Source: Loktanella sp. | GTDB taxonomy: Bacteria; Pseudomonadota; Alphaproteobacteria; Rhodobacterales; Rhodobacteraceae | Assembly (NCBI GenBank): GCA_003551805.1 | Contig: PUNR01000121.1 | Location: 1 to 5,970 of the forward strand | DNA: 5,970 bases | Direction: 5' to 3' | In this document: one piece after another, positions 1 to 5,970 of the stretch | Layout: each line of letters starts with the position of its first letter | Position numbering within the stretch: the stretch's first letter is position 1 | Program-made: the position numbers and the translations under genes | Notes under the pieces: model-generated | The model's input: only the letters and a program-made list of their open reading frames with translations | Databases searched by the model: none | Told to the model about the DNA's origin: nothing

Positions 1-640
1 CGTCGTTGCGCCCGATCCAGCGGACTGGTTGCAGGCCGTGATCGAGCGTTCTGACCAGATCGCCGACAGATAACTTTTCGATCGGGATTGGCCCGTGATC
101 GGTTTCGATCAAGGTGCCAGCGCAAAAGCAGATGGCGTTCGTGCCATAAGCAGTCGCGAAATTGAATTCGCTTGGTGTGTTATCAGGGTTTGAAAGCGTT
201 TCTTGGTCCGAACCGCGGTAGGTCAGTTGTGTCGGGTTGGTAGACAGTCCACCCCGGAGATCAAACAGAACGTGCCTGCCGTTTGTCGCTTCAAGAACGA
301 TGTATTCGTCGCCGCCACCCACACCAGCGACAAGATCGTTCTTGGGGTTCAGGTTGTTATATCCGCCGACATTGGACCATCCGTCTTCGTCCTGCGTTGG
401 ATCGCCGGTGCCTTTATATTCCTGCAAGCGCCACCATTGACCGTTATTGAAAAACGTCGCTGTGGCGTTGGTGTTGTTATGCCAAACCAGCCGGTAAACA
501 TCATTTGCACCGCCAAACGCAGTGACGCCGTTCATCACCATGCCGAAATTGGCATCGCCTGGATTGCCTTGATTTGTTGGCTGCCCAGAGATCATCGCGA
601 TCTGGTCGCCGGTCATCAGGATGGGGCCTGAATAGTTCAT
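1..640 (-). CDS. Hint-domain protein, N-terminal part (3' end beyond the window)
   Basis: Seen: reading the minus strand from the ATG at 640-638 gives 213 uninterrupted residues to the window edge. Residues 1-170 form a Gly/Asn/Asp-rich, probably beta-rich domain that I do not recognise (for example WWRLQEYKG at 69-77, then GVGGGDEY at 106-113). From residue 171 comes a typical start of a Hint (hedgehog/intein) module: CFCAGTLIETDHGP, then IEKLSVGDLV, then LDHGLQPVRWIG. C171 sits where Hint domains place the nucleophilic cysteine of self-splicing or self-cleavage. Known: Hint proteins of this style are common in Rhodobacterales and are often thought to be secreted or self-processing. Inference: the N-terminal domain may be released or transferred by the Hint module. 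No classical signal peptide is visible. An AGGA-type ribosome site lies about 11 nt before the ATG. The catalytic histidines and the Hint C-terminus are out of view, so activity cannot be judged. It diverges from fadD. Confidence 0.85.
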   Translation of the reverse strand, partial: MNYSGPILMTGDQIAMISGQPTNQGNPGDANFGMVMNGVTAFGGANDVYRLVWHNNTNATATFFNNGQWWRLQEYKGTGDPTQDEDGWSNVGGYNNLNPKNDLVAGVGGGDEYIVLEATNGRHVLFDLRGGLSTNPTQLTYRGSDQETLSNPDNTPSEFNFATAYGTNAICFCAGTLIETDHGPIPIEKLSVGDLVRTLDHGLQPVRWIGRND

Positions 641-873
641 TTTGTACCAAATTCCTATCAGTCAGCGGCTACCCGCCTTCCAAAAATCAAATGTTTAAAT
701 TCAGACAAATACTTAGCGACTGTGTTCCGGCCCATGCCTGCTAACACCAAGAAAAAGCCAAGCTCTGCCTGACGAGAAAAATTAATCACACCTTAACTAT
801 CTGCGGACAGGCCAGATTCGATTGCTCGTGTCAACAGGGCGGCCTTGTGCAAAGCTCTGGTGCCGATTGCCAA

Positions 874-946
874 TAACCGGTTAACGTACACAGTTTCATG
901 TATTTGGGGTGACTGACAGGTGTCACGACGTAACGTCCTTGATCAA
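874..946. promoter_or_regulatory. Cluster of four palindromes, candidate operators upstream of fadD
   Basis: Seen: TAACCGGTTA (874-883, perfect 10-bp palindrome); GTGAC-N8-GTCAC (909-926), which also encloses TGACA-GG-TGTCA (914-925); GACGT-A-ACGTC (927-937), directly abutting the previous one; and TTGATCAA (939-946). The six-base word TAACGT occurs at 882-887 and 931-936. Known: genes for fatty-acid activation in proteobacteria are often repressed by acyl-CoA-responsive TetR or GntR regulators that bind palindromes. Inference: one or more of these sites may be an operator for the fadD-transporter operon. None matches a binding consensus I can name with confidence, and the regulator is not in the window. 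Confidence 0.35.
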
Positions 947-998
947 TCACTGGCTTCACAAAGCGATTATTCTGGCTAGGCTTGAAAAAACGGCTTTT

Positions 999-1004
999 GG
1001 GAGG
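999..1004 (+). promoter_or_regulatory. Strong Shine-Dalgarno that sets the fadD start
   Basis: GGGAGG lies 7 nt before the in-frame TTG at 1012-1014, which is ideal spacing. The upstream in-frame TTG codons at 982 and 997 have no comparable site, and this purine-rich block would lie inside the gene if either were used. It therefore favours the 1012 start. Confidence 0.65.
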
Positions 1005-1011
1005 AAGCAAT

Positions 1012-2724
1012 TTGGGAAATGACCGTCCGTGGGCGGCTGTATATGGCCAGTCTGTCCCTAGCACCATTGATGACATGGCATATCGCAGTCTGGGTGATTT
1101 CATCACCTCGACCGCTGCCGTTTATGGTGACTTACCTGCATTCACAACCGTCCTGCCAAACGGCATGAACGGGACACTGACATTCCGGCAAGCCGATGAA
1201 ATGTCTGACGCTCTTGCCGTCTATTTCCGCGATATCGCGGGGCTGCAAGCAGGCGACAGGGTCGCCGTTCAGGTGCCGAATTGTCTGGCCTATCCGGTTG
1301 CCGCCATGGCGGTGTTCAAGGCTGGCTGTGTGCTGGTCAACGTCAACCCGCTTTATACCGCCGAGGAGATGGCCAAACAATTCGCTGATGCCGAACCTGC
1401 AGCGGTGGTCGTCGTGGATATGTTCGCCGACAAACTGGCCGAGGCGGTCAAGACCTATCCGGTCAAGAATGTCATCGTCACGCGGGTGGCTGAGTATCTG
1501 CCACGCCTGCCACGGATGATTGTCGGTCTGGTGCAGAAACATTGGGACAAGTCGGTCCTGCCCGTCACGATCCCGCATATTCGCCTACCTGATGCAATCG
1601 CCGCAGGGCGCGCGAAACACGACAGCCTGCACAACGCGATCGAGGCGTATCGCAGTACGATCAAACCAGATGACGTCGCCTGCTTGCAATACACCGGCGG
1701 CACAACGGGCGTGTCGAAAGGGGCGATGCTGTCGCACGCGAACATTCTGATGAACATGGCGCAGACCATGTCGATGATCACCAATCTGGAAAAAGGCAAA
1801 GAGGTCGCGCTGACCGCCTTGCCGCTTTACCATATCTTTGCATTTACGGTGAATTTCCTTGGCTTTTATTCCATCGGTGCCCGCAACATCCTGATTCCGA
1901 ACCCGCGGCCTTTAACGAACCTGAAACGGGCGTTCGAAAACTACAAGATCACATGGCTTAGCGGCGTGAATACGTTGTTCAACGGGCTGAACAATGAAAC
2001 GTGGTTTCTGGATACCCCGCCACGCCATCTGAAATTCGCCTCTGCCGGTGGTATGGCCTTGCAAAAGGTCGTCGCAGAACGCTGGGAAGAAGTGACCGGC
2101 AAACCGGTTCTCGAAGGCTATGGATTGACTGAATCCTCGCCTGTGCTGACCTTCAACCCATTCGGTAAGGTGCGCCACGGGTCCATCGGAGTGCCGCTGC
2201 CATCTACCGATGTGCGCTGCGTAGATGAAGATGGCGCCGACGTGCCGCAAGGCGAGGCGGGAGAGCTGATCGCCAAAGGCCCCCAGATCATGCTGGGCTA
2301 TTGGCGCAAACCCGATGAGACCGCAAAGACCATTCAGAACGGCTGGTTGCTGACCGGTGATGTCGGGATCATGGAACCTGACGGCTACTTCCGCATTGTC
2401 GACCGCAAGAAAGATATGATCTTGGTGTCCGGCTTTAACGTCTACCCCAACGAGATCGAGGATGTCATCGCGGCCCATCCCGATGTGCTCGAAGTCGCGG
2501 TGATCGGTGTGCCCGACGGCGCGGCAGGCGAAGCGGTGAAAGCTTTCGTCGTTGTGCGTGAAGACGGGCTGACCAAGGACAGCCTGCGCGCCTACTGCAA
2601 GGAACATCTGACCGGTTACAAAGTGCCGAAATTCGTGGAATTCCGCGAAGAGCTGCCAAAATCGAACGTGGGCAAGATCCTTCGCAAGGATCTGCGCGCC
2701 GAAGAAAAGGCAAAGGCAGCATGA
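1012..2724 (+). CDS. fadD: Long-chain fatty acid--CoA ligase (FadD type)
   Basis: Role: ATP-dependent adenylation of a fatty (or related) carboxylic acid and transfer to CoA, the entry step of beta-oxidation; cytosolic or membrane-associated. Seen (570 aa from the TTG at 1012): the AMP-binding P-loop motif YTGGTTGVSKGA at 227-238, YGLTES at 370-375, the fatty-acyl-CoA synthetase signature from GWLLTGD (444-450) to DRKKDMILVSGFNVYPNEIE (464-483), and the C-terminal SNVGKILRK with catalytic lysine K555. Length and order match E. coli FadD (561 aa), and the C-terminal domain is strikingly similar to it. The start is chosen from GGGAGG 7 nt upstream; TTG at 982 would give 580 aa and is the alternative. 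The stop TGA at 2722-2724 is followed 30 nt later by the transporter gene, so an operon is likely. The exact substrate (long-chain, medium-chain or sterol side chain) cannot be read from sequence alone. No truncation or missing motif is seen. Confidence 0.95.
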   Translation: MGNDRPWAAVYGQSVPSTIDDMAYRSLGDFITSTAAVYGDLPAFTTVLPNGMNGTLTFRQADEMSDALAVYFRDIAGLQAGDRVAVQVPNCLAYPVAAMAVFKAGCVLVNVNPLYTAEEMAKQFADAEPAAVVVVDMFADKLAEAVKTYPVKNVIVTRVAEYLPRLPRMIVGLVQKHWDKSVLPVTIPHIRLPDAIAAGRAKHDSLHNAIEAYRSTIKPDDVACLQYTGGTTGVSKGAMLSHANILMNMAQTMSMITNLEKGKEVALTALPLYHIFAFTVNFLGFYSIGARNILIPNPRPLTNLKRAFENYKITWLSGVNTLFNGLNNETWFLDTPPRHLKFASAGGMALQKVVAERWEEVTGKPVLEGYGLTESSPVLTFNPFGKVRHGSIGVPLPSTDVRCVDEDGADVPQGEAGELIAKGPQIMLGYWRKPDETAKTIQNGWLLTGDVGIMEPDGYFRIVDRKKDMILVSGFNVYPNEIEDVIAAHPDVLEVAVIGVPDGAAGEAVKAFVVVREDGLTKDSLRAYCKEHLTGYKVPKFVEFREELPKSNVGKILRKDLRAEEKAKAA

Positions 2725-2754
2725 TGCAATATTTTGTAAAGACAGAGGTGTAAG

Positions 2755-3636
2755 ATGGTCGGACCACTTGAGCAGGCCGTTCTGGCACTGATGATTTTCG
2801 TAATCATGCTGGGGATGGGCGCATCCCTGACCCCGCGTGATTTTGTGCTGGCGCTGAAACGTCCCTACGGTCTGGGCGTCGGGGTGATTTCGCAATTCGG
2901 GTTCATGCCGCTGATCGGTTTTGTGCTGGCGACGACCTTGCCGGTGTCGGACCCGATCAAGATTGGCATTTTGATTATGGCCTGTATGCCGGGGGGCACG
3001 ACGTCGAACATCTTTACCTATTTTTCCAAAGGTAATCTGGCGTTGTCGGTGTTGATGACGGTGACCTCTACTGTTTTTGGCGTGATTCTGATCCCGATCG
3101 TGTTGCTGATCTATGCTGGCGCTCTTGATCTTGATATCCCGCGCGAGAATATCATCGTGACACTGATCCTGCTGCTGGTGCCGGTCGCCATCGGGATGGT
3201 GCTGCGCAAGTTCAACGCCAATGTCGGTGCTGTGACGGAATTTTTCGGATCATTGCTGGCGCTGGTGTTCATTGTGTTCCTGATCGTGTCATGGATTCCG
3301 CGGAATTGGGAATTTCTGCTGGCAACGACATGGGGCACTTATTTCGCAGCGATCACGCTGGGGCTTTTCGGCTTTGCCATTGGCTATGGTTTTGCCAAAC
3401 TCCTCCGGCTGCACCCGCGCAATGCGCGTACTGTGGCGCTGGAAACCGGTATCCAGAACGGGCCCTTGGCGATTGCAATCATCGCGTTCACCTTCAGCGG
3501 GACCGAGGCGCAGGGGATCATGGCCGTGCCAGCGCTTTATTCGCTGTTTATCGTGCTGACCTCGGCGGCGTTGACGCTGTGGTTCCGGCGGATCAATACC
3601 GCCAATGAACAGCCGCTGCCCAACGGGTTGCTGTAA
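2755..3636 (+). CDS. Bile acid:sodium symporter family (SBF/BASS) transporter
   Basis: Role: inner-membrane secondary transporter of the SBF/BASS family, probably importing an organic anion with sodium. Seen (293 aa): about nine hydrophobic segments (roughly 5-25, 38-62, 68-86, 95-123, 132-150, 163-181, 189-214, 237-254, 255-277). The family motifs are GGTTSN at 80-85 and LETGIQNGPLA at 229-239. From memory of the Neisseria ASBT structure, the sodium ligands Q77, S114, N115, S128, T132, E260 and Q264 correspond here, at a constant offset of 30, to Q47, S84, N85, S98, T102, E230 and Q234; all are present. Ribosome site AGAGG (2744-2748) lies 6 nt before the ATG. Neighbour: 30 bp behind fadD on the same strand, hence a likely substrate-uptake partner. 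Substrates of this family range from bile acids to pyruvate, pantoate and other carboxylates, so the cargo is unknown. It looks full length and intact. Confidence 0.93.
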   Translation: MVGPLEQAVLALMIFVIMLGMGASLTPRDFVLALKRPYGLGVGVISQFGFMPLIGFVLATTLPVSDPIKIGILIMACMPGGTTSNIFTYFSKGNLALSVLMTVTSTVFGVILIPIVLLIYAGALDLDIPRENIIVTLILLLVPVAIGMVLRKFNANVGAVTEFFGSLLALVFIVFLIVSWIPRNWEFLLATTWGTYFAAITLGLFGFAIGYGFAKLLRLHPRNARTVALETGIQNGPLAIAIIAFTFSGTEAQGIMAVPALYSLFIVLTSAALTLWFRRINTANEQPLPNGLL

Positions 3637-3643
3637 AACCATC

Positions 3644-3671
3644 GTGCGGCAGGTGTGTTTGCCTGCCGCGC
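3644..3671. terminator. Hairpin between convergent genes, candidate bidirectional terminator
   Basis: Left arm GTGCGGCAGG (3644-3653) pairs with right arm CCTGCCGCGC (3662-3671): ten pairs including one G-T, with an 8-nt loop. It fills almost all of the 36-bp gap between the stop of the transporter gene (3634-3636) and the stop of the HD-GYP gene (3675-3673). There is no T-tract on the plus strand; on the minus strand a short TTTT follows a few bases after the stem. Placement and stem strength support termination, but the missing U-run makes an efficient intrinsic terminator uncertain in the plus direction. Confidence 0.6.
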
Positions 3672-3672
3672 G

Positions 3673-5046
3673 TCATGCCAGCAAAGTATCCCGCAGCGCG
3701 TCATAGCATTGCGGATCAATCGCAACACCAACCATCCCGTCCATGATTGCGCGCACCTTGTCGGGTGCGAATGCCGGTTTGTACGGTCGTTCGGCAGCCA
3801 GCGCATCATAGATGTCGGCACAGCTAAGAATGCGCACATCCATGCTGATCTGATCCCCGCTAAGGCGCAACGGATAGCCCGTGCCATCCAGCCGTTCATG
3901 ATGTGCCGCCGCCAGATGGCCGACCTGCGACAAAAGCGTAATCTGGCTCAGAATGTTGCGCCCTGTCAGCGTATGCCCTTCGATGACAGCCCGTTCAGTC
4001 GCGTCCAACTGGCCCGGCTTGTCCAGAATGCGGTTCGGCACCCCCAGTTTGCCGATGTCGTGCAGCAACGCTGCGCGGTGCATCCAACGCTGTGTCGTGG
4101 TATTGCACCCCAATGCAACGGTCAGGTGGTTCACGTAGGTCGCAACTCTGGCAGAATGGTTGCGGGTAAAGGGGCTTTTGGCGTCGATCACACGGGCAAA
4201 ACCGGCGATGATGCGGTCTAGTACGGCATCGTCCAACCCCATTGTCTGACTGGCTGCAGAATGCGCGAAAACGATGTCGGCCAGATCGGGGCTGGCAAGG
4301 CTGGCCAAAAACGCTTTGTCGCGCAGGACGGCCAAGGCAGCATCGGCGACGGCCGGGTCAAACCAAATCCCGCGCCGCGCTGTAATCTCGTCCATGGCAT
4401 TGCCGACGCCGCCATGTGTCATGAAAACATCCGCAACCTGCGCTGCTAGTGCGATCCGCGCGCCCAGCGGGATGGCCGTGCCAGAAACATGATCGGGCCT
4501 TCCTGACCCATCCCAATGTTCGTCCAGCGCATGGATGCCCTGCGCGACCCTGTCTGAAAAACCCATATCGCGTGCTATAGCTGCGCCTTGTTCGCAGCGC
4601 GTGACAATCAGATCATCCACGATCGGCCCGGCATGGCGCATCACATGCGCCAGCGTGCGTGCCCGCCGCAACACTGACCCACCCGGTGCGGTGTGCTGAA
4701 ACAGGAATCGCATAGCAGACCCTGTGCTGCCATCCACCAGTTTGAACGCGTTTTTGAAAACCTGATCATTTACCTGATACAATTGGCAAATCCGCGCGGC
4801 ATTGGATGAACACCCCAGATCTTTTAACAGCAGCGTATAATAAAGATCATGCAGTTCATCCCCCGCCAGACCCAGCCGTTCGCCAATGGCACAGCCAATC
4901 CATGTGACACGGATCGCATGGCCCAATGGCTGCCCTTCGGTCGTATCAAGCGCATGACTAAGCGCGCCCAACAATTCGGAAAGGCGCAATTCCCCCGGCC
5001 CGTCCGGCCAGATCAGGTAATGCTGTGAAGGCAGTTTATGTTTCAT
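3673..5046 (-). CDS. Tandem HD-domain protein with C-terminal HD-GYP phosphodiesterase domain
   Basis: Role: probable metal-dependent phosphodiesterase for cyclic-di-GMP or a related cyclic dinucleotide; cytosolic, with no signal peptide or membrane segment. Seen (457 aa): the C-terminal HD-GYP domain (about 286-440) has H297, HDIGK (329-333), H358, HH (382-383), the DGTGYP signature (387-392), D411 and RPYK. Spacing of the putative metal ligands agrees closely with my memory of structurally known HD-GYP proteins. The residue four before H297 is F293, not the Glu that would be a third-metal ligand, so a two-metal site is more likely. The N-terminal half (about 36-215) is a second, degenerate copy: H43, then KDLGC (75-79) in place of HDxGK at the same 32-residue spacing, and WDGSGRP (178-184) in place of the GYP loop. 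The ATG at 5046 is preferred over the TTG at 5055 because AGGG lies 9 nt before it. It is convergent with the transporter gene and divergent from the unknown gene at 5150. No attached receiver or PAS sensor domain is visible. Confidence 0.92.
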   Translation of the reverse strand: MKHKLPSQHYLIWPDGPGELRLSELLGALSHALDTTEGQPLGHAIRVTWIGCAIGERLGLAGDELHDLYYTLLLKDLGCSSNAARICQLYQVNDQVFKNAFKLVDGSTGSAMRFLFQHTAPGGSVLRRARTLAHVMRHAGPIVDDLIVTRCEQGAAIARDMGFSDRVAQGIHALDEHWDGSGRPDHVSGTAIPLGARIALAAQVADVFMTHGGVGNAMDEITARRGIWFDPAVADAALAVLRDKAFLASLASPDLADIVFAHSAASQTMGLDDAVLDRIIAGFARVIDAKSPFTRNHSARVATYVNHLTVALGCNTTTQRWMHRAALLHDIGKLGVPNRILDKPGQLDATERAVIEGHTLTGRNILSQITLLSQVGHLAAAHHERLDGTGYPLRLSGDQISMDVRILSCADIYDALAAERPYKPAFAPDKVRAIMDGMVGVAIDPQCYDALRDTLLA

Positions 5047-5149
5047 CGCCCGCAACCCTAACAGCGAGGCATGAAGAAAAGGTTGTCACGCGGTAGCGAC
5101 ATTGCCTTCGCTTGACGGTTTCGCCAGATTGCACTCTAGGACTACAGGG
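5047..5149. promoter_or_regulatory. Divergent promoter region, HD-GYP gene / unknown gene
   Basis: This 103-bp gap separates two gene starts pointing away from each other and must serve both. For the plus-strand gene a good -35-like TTGACG is at 5112-5117, but 17 bp downstream there is only a poor -10 (TCTAGG, 5135-5140). An imperfect palindrome, TGTC-N10-GACA (5084-5101), lies near the centre and could be an operator acting on both genes. The minus-strand promoter could not be placed. Confidence 0.4.
5056..5060 (-). promoter_or_regulatory. Ribosome-binding site deciding the HD-GYP start
   Basis: On the minus strand TAGGG lies 9 nt before the ATG at 5046-5044. The in-frame TTG at 5055-5053 immediately abuts this block and has no site of its own, so ATG is favoured. 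Confidence 0.5.
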
Positions 5150-5970
5150 ATGCGGCGCATGATCCTCAAAGAACGGCTGTTTCTGGCCAATTGCGATTCG
5201 GTGCGCCAGTTGTCGCAGGAAGAAGTGGCCAAGCGGTTGCTGTTGGGCGCAGCCTTTGCCCAAGGCGTCGTGATGTCCGTCAATCTGCTGATCGACAACA
5301 ATGGCATTGCTGATGTGCTGGCCCGCCCCGATCTTGAAATCTGGTACCGCGAAGAAGGGGCAGGGTCGTTGTCGCTGCGCGGCATGTTTAGTGATGGCCA
5401 GCTATCGCTGGTCGATTATTTTAATGCGCTGCCGCCGTCACATCGCCTGTCACGACTGGGCGGCCGCACGAAGGCAGCGATGACGCAGGCGGAACGCGAC
5501 CTGATCTTGCGCGATCTGGACCGGATTGACGGATTGCTAGCGCTTTACAGCGCAGGCACGTCCCCCATCACGCGCAACCCCGATGCGCTGGCAAAGGCGA
5601 TAGCGCGGCGCATCGCGCGTAACCCCGGTGCGGCAGCGCTGATCAGCGCCGCAAACATCGCCCCCGAAACTCTGGTGTCGCGATCCGACTGGTATGCGGC
5701 GATAAACGGTTCGCCATTGCCAATGGCCGATCAGGACCGTCTGCGGATCGGAATTGTGGATGCGGCCTATAACAGTCTGTTCGTGCGGCGTGGCGAAGCC
5801 TTTGCCATGGACCGCATTCCCGTCTTGGGCGGGCTGCCGACCGCGTTCTTGTCCGGCACGGTGAACCTGCGCAATTATCGGCGCGAGATCGGGCACCTGC
5901 GCACCGGCGCACGGGTTTTTTCGTTCATCTCGTCGCTCGCGACCGAGGAAATCCTACGCGCGCTGACTGA
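5150..5970 (+). CDS. Unrecognised protein, 5' part (3' end beyond the window)
   Basis: I do not recognise this family. Seen: from the ATG at 5150 the frame stays open for 273 codons to the window edge, with coding-like base use. An AGGA (5138-5141) lies 8 nt before this ATG. A second in-frame ATG at 5159 (residue 4), behind AGGG (5146-5149), is an equally possible start. There is no signal peptide or long hydrophobic segment, so it is probably cytosolic. The N-terminus starts MILKERLFLANCDSVRQL (residues 4-21), followed by a more hydrophobic stretch (LLLGAAFAQGVVMSVNLLID, 30-49). An arginine-rich, probably helical region follows (about 105-165), then a mixed region to the edge. No nucleotide-binding loop, metal site or DNA-binding motif can be named. 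It diverges from the HD-GYP gene across 103 bp, which hints at shared regulation but proves nothing. It is marked partial because no stop codon is in view. Confidence 0.72.
   Translation, partial: MRRMILKERLFLANCDSVRQLSQEEVAKRLLLGAAFAQGVVMSVNLLIDNNGIADVLARPDLEIWYREEGAGSLSLRGMFSDGQLSLVDYFNALPPSHRLSRLGGRTKAAMTQAERDLILRDLDRIDGLLALYSAGTSPITRNPDALAKAIARRIARNPGAAALISAANIAPETLVSRSDWYAAINGSPLPMADQDRLRIGIVDAAYNSLFVRRGEAFAMDRIPVLGGLPTAFLSGTVNLRNYRREIGHLRTGARVFSFISSLATEEILRALT

Larger units (their letters stand above)
641..1011. other. Divergent intergenic region between Hint gene and fadD
   Basis: This 371-bp stretch lies between two divergently transcribed genes and should contain both promoters. I see no convincing coding region: the minus-strand frame crossing 831-1106 overlaps the fadD start and has no family features. 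The left half (about 680-800) is AT-rich compared with the flanking genes, as expected for promoter DNA. The right half carries a cluster of small palindromes (see 874-946). A weak inverted repeat (GCGG/CCGC around CTAC, 665-676) sits just upstream of the Hint gene start and is too short to call a terminator. No clean sigma-70 -35/-10 pair with 16-18 bp spacing could be assigned in either direction. Confidence 0.6.

Noticed and set aside
203..631. Plus-strand open frame of 142 codons opposite the Hint gene
   Set aside because: The minus strand encodes a continuous protein with a recognisable Hint start here; the plus-strand translation has no domain and no good ribosome site.
665..676. GCGG-CTAC-CCGC inverted repeat near the Hint gene start
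   Set aside because: A 4-bp stem with no T-tract is too weak for a terminator and too common at this GC content to call an operator.
939..970. TTGATC and GATTAT as a possible -35/-10 pair for fadD
   Set aside because: The spacing of 20 bp is outside the usual range and both hexamers match the consensus only partly.
831..1106. Minus-strand open frame of 91 codons in the fadD upstream region
   Set aside because: It overlaps the fadD start, covers the palindrome cluster and has no recognisable features or coding bias.
1912..2895. Long open frame (327 codons) on the minus strand opposite fadD and the transporter start
   Set aside because: It lies antisense to two confidently identified genes. 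Its translation has no family motif, is rich in His and Gln as expected from the complement of alphaproteobacterial codons, and spans the boundary of two genes.
3655..4221. Plus-strand open frame of 188 codons opposite the HD-GYP catalytic domain
   Set aside because: It is a shadow of the conserved HD-GYP coding sequence, begins inside the hairpin between the convergent genes and shows no motif.
5537..5896. Minus-strand frame of 119 codons near the right edge
   Set aside because: It is antisense to the longer continuous plus-strand frame from 5150, which has a better start context; no motif supports it.

Overview
The window looks like chromosomal DNA of a marine Roseobacter-type alphaproteobacterium (Rhodobacterales). 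The basis is moderately high GC, a Hint-domain protein of the style common in that group, and an alphaproteobacterial FadD. This placement is inference from protein style, because there is no rRNA or other taxonomic marker here. I found no mobile element, CRISPR array, tRNA or rRNA.

Layout, left to right. (1) 1-640, minus strand: the N-terminal 213 residues of a Hint-domain protein, whose 3' part lies beyond the left edge. (2) 641-1011: a 371-bp divergent intergenic region with no gene; its right part (874-946) holds four short perfect or near-perfect palindromes. (3) 1012-2724, plus: a complete FadD-type long-chain acyl-CoA ligase, probably started from a TTG behind a strong Shine-Dalgarno. 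(4) 2755-3636, plus: a complete SBF/BASS (bile acid:sodium symporter family) transporter 30 bp after fadD, very likely in the same operon. (5) 3644-3671: a strong hairpin between convergent genes. (6) 3673-5046, minus: a complete tandem HD-domain protein, with a degenerate N-terminal HD half and an intact C-terminal HD-GYP half. (7) 5047-5149: a short divergent promoter region. (8) 5150 to the right edge, plus: the first 273 residues of a protein I do not recognise.

Working together: the fadD-SBF pair suggests uptake of a carboxylate (fatty acid, bile acid or other organic anion) by sodium symport, followed by CoA activation in the cytosol for degradation. The HD-GYP protein is a probable cyclic-di-GMP (or related cyclic dinucleotide) phosphodiesterase and may share regulation with the unknown gene that diverges from it. 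I see no clear evidence of a new multi-gene system. The points most worth a second look are the unrecognised divergent gene, the asymmetric decay of the duplicated HD domain, the transporter-ligase pairing with a mini-ORF at its junction, and the palindrome cluster upstream of fadD.
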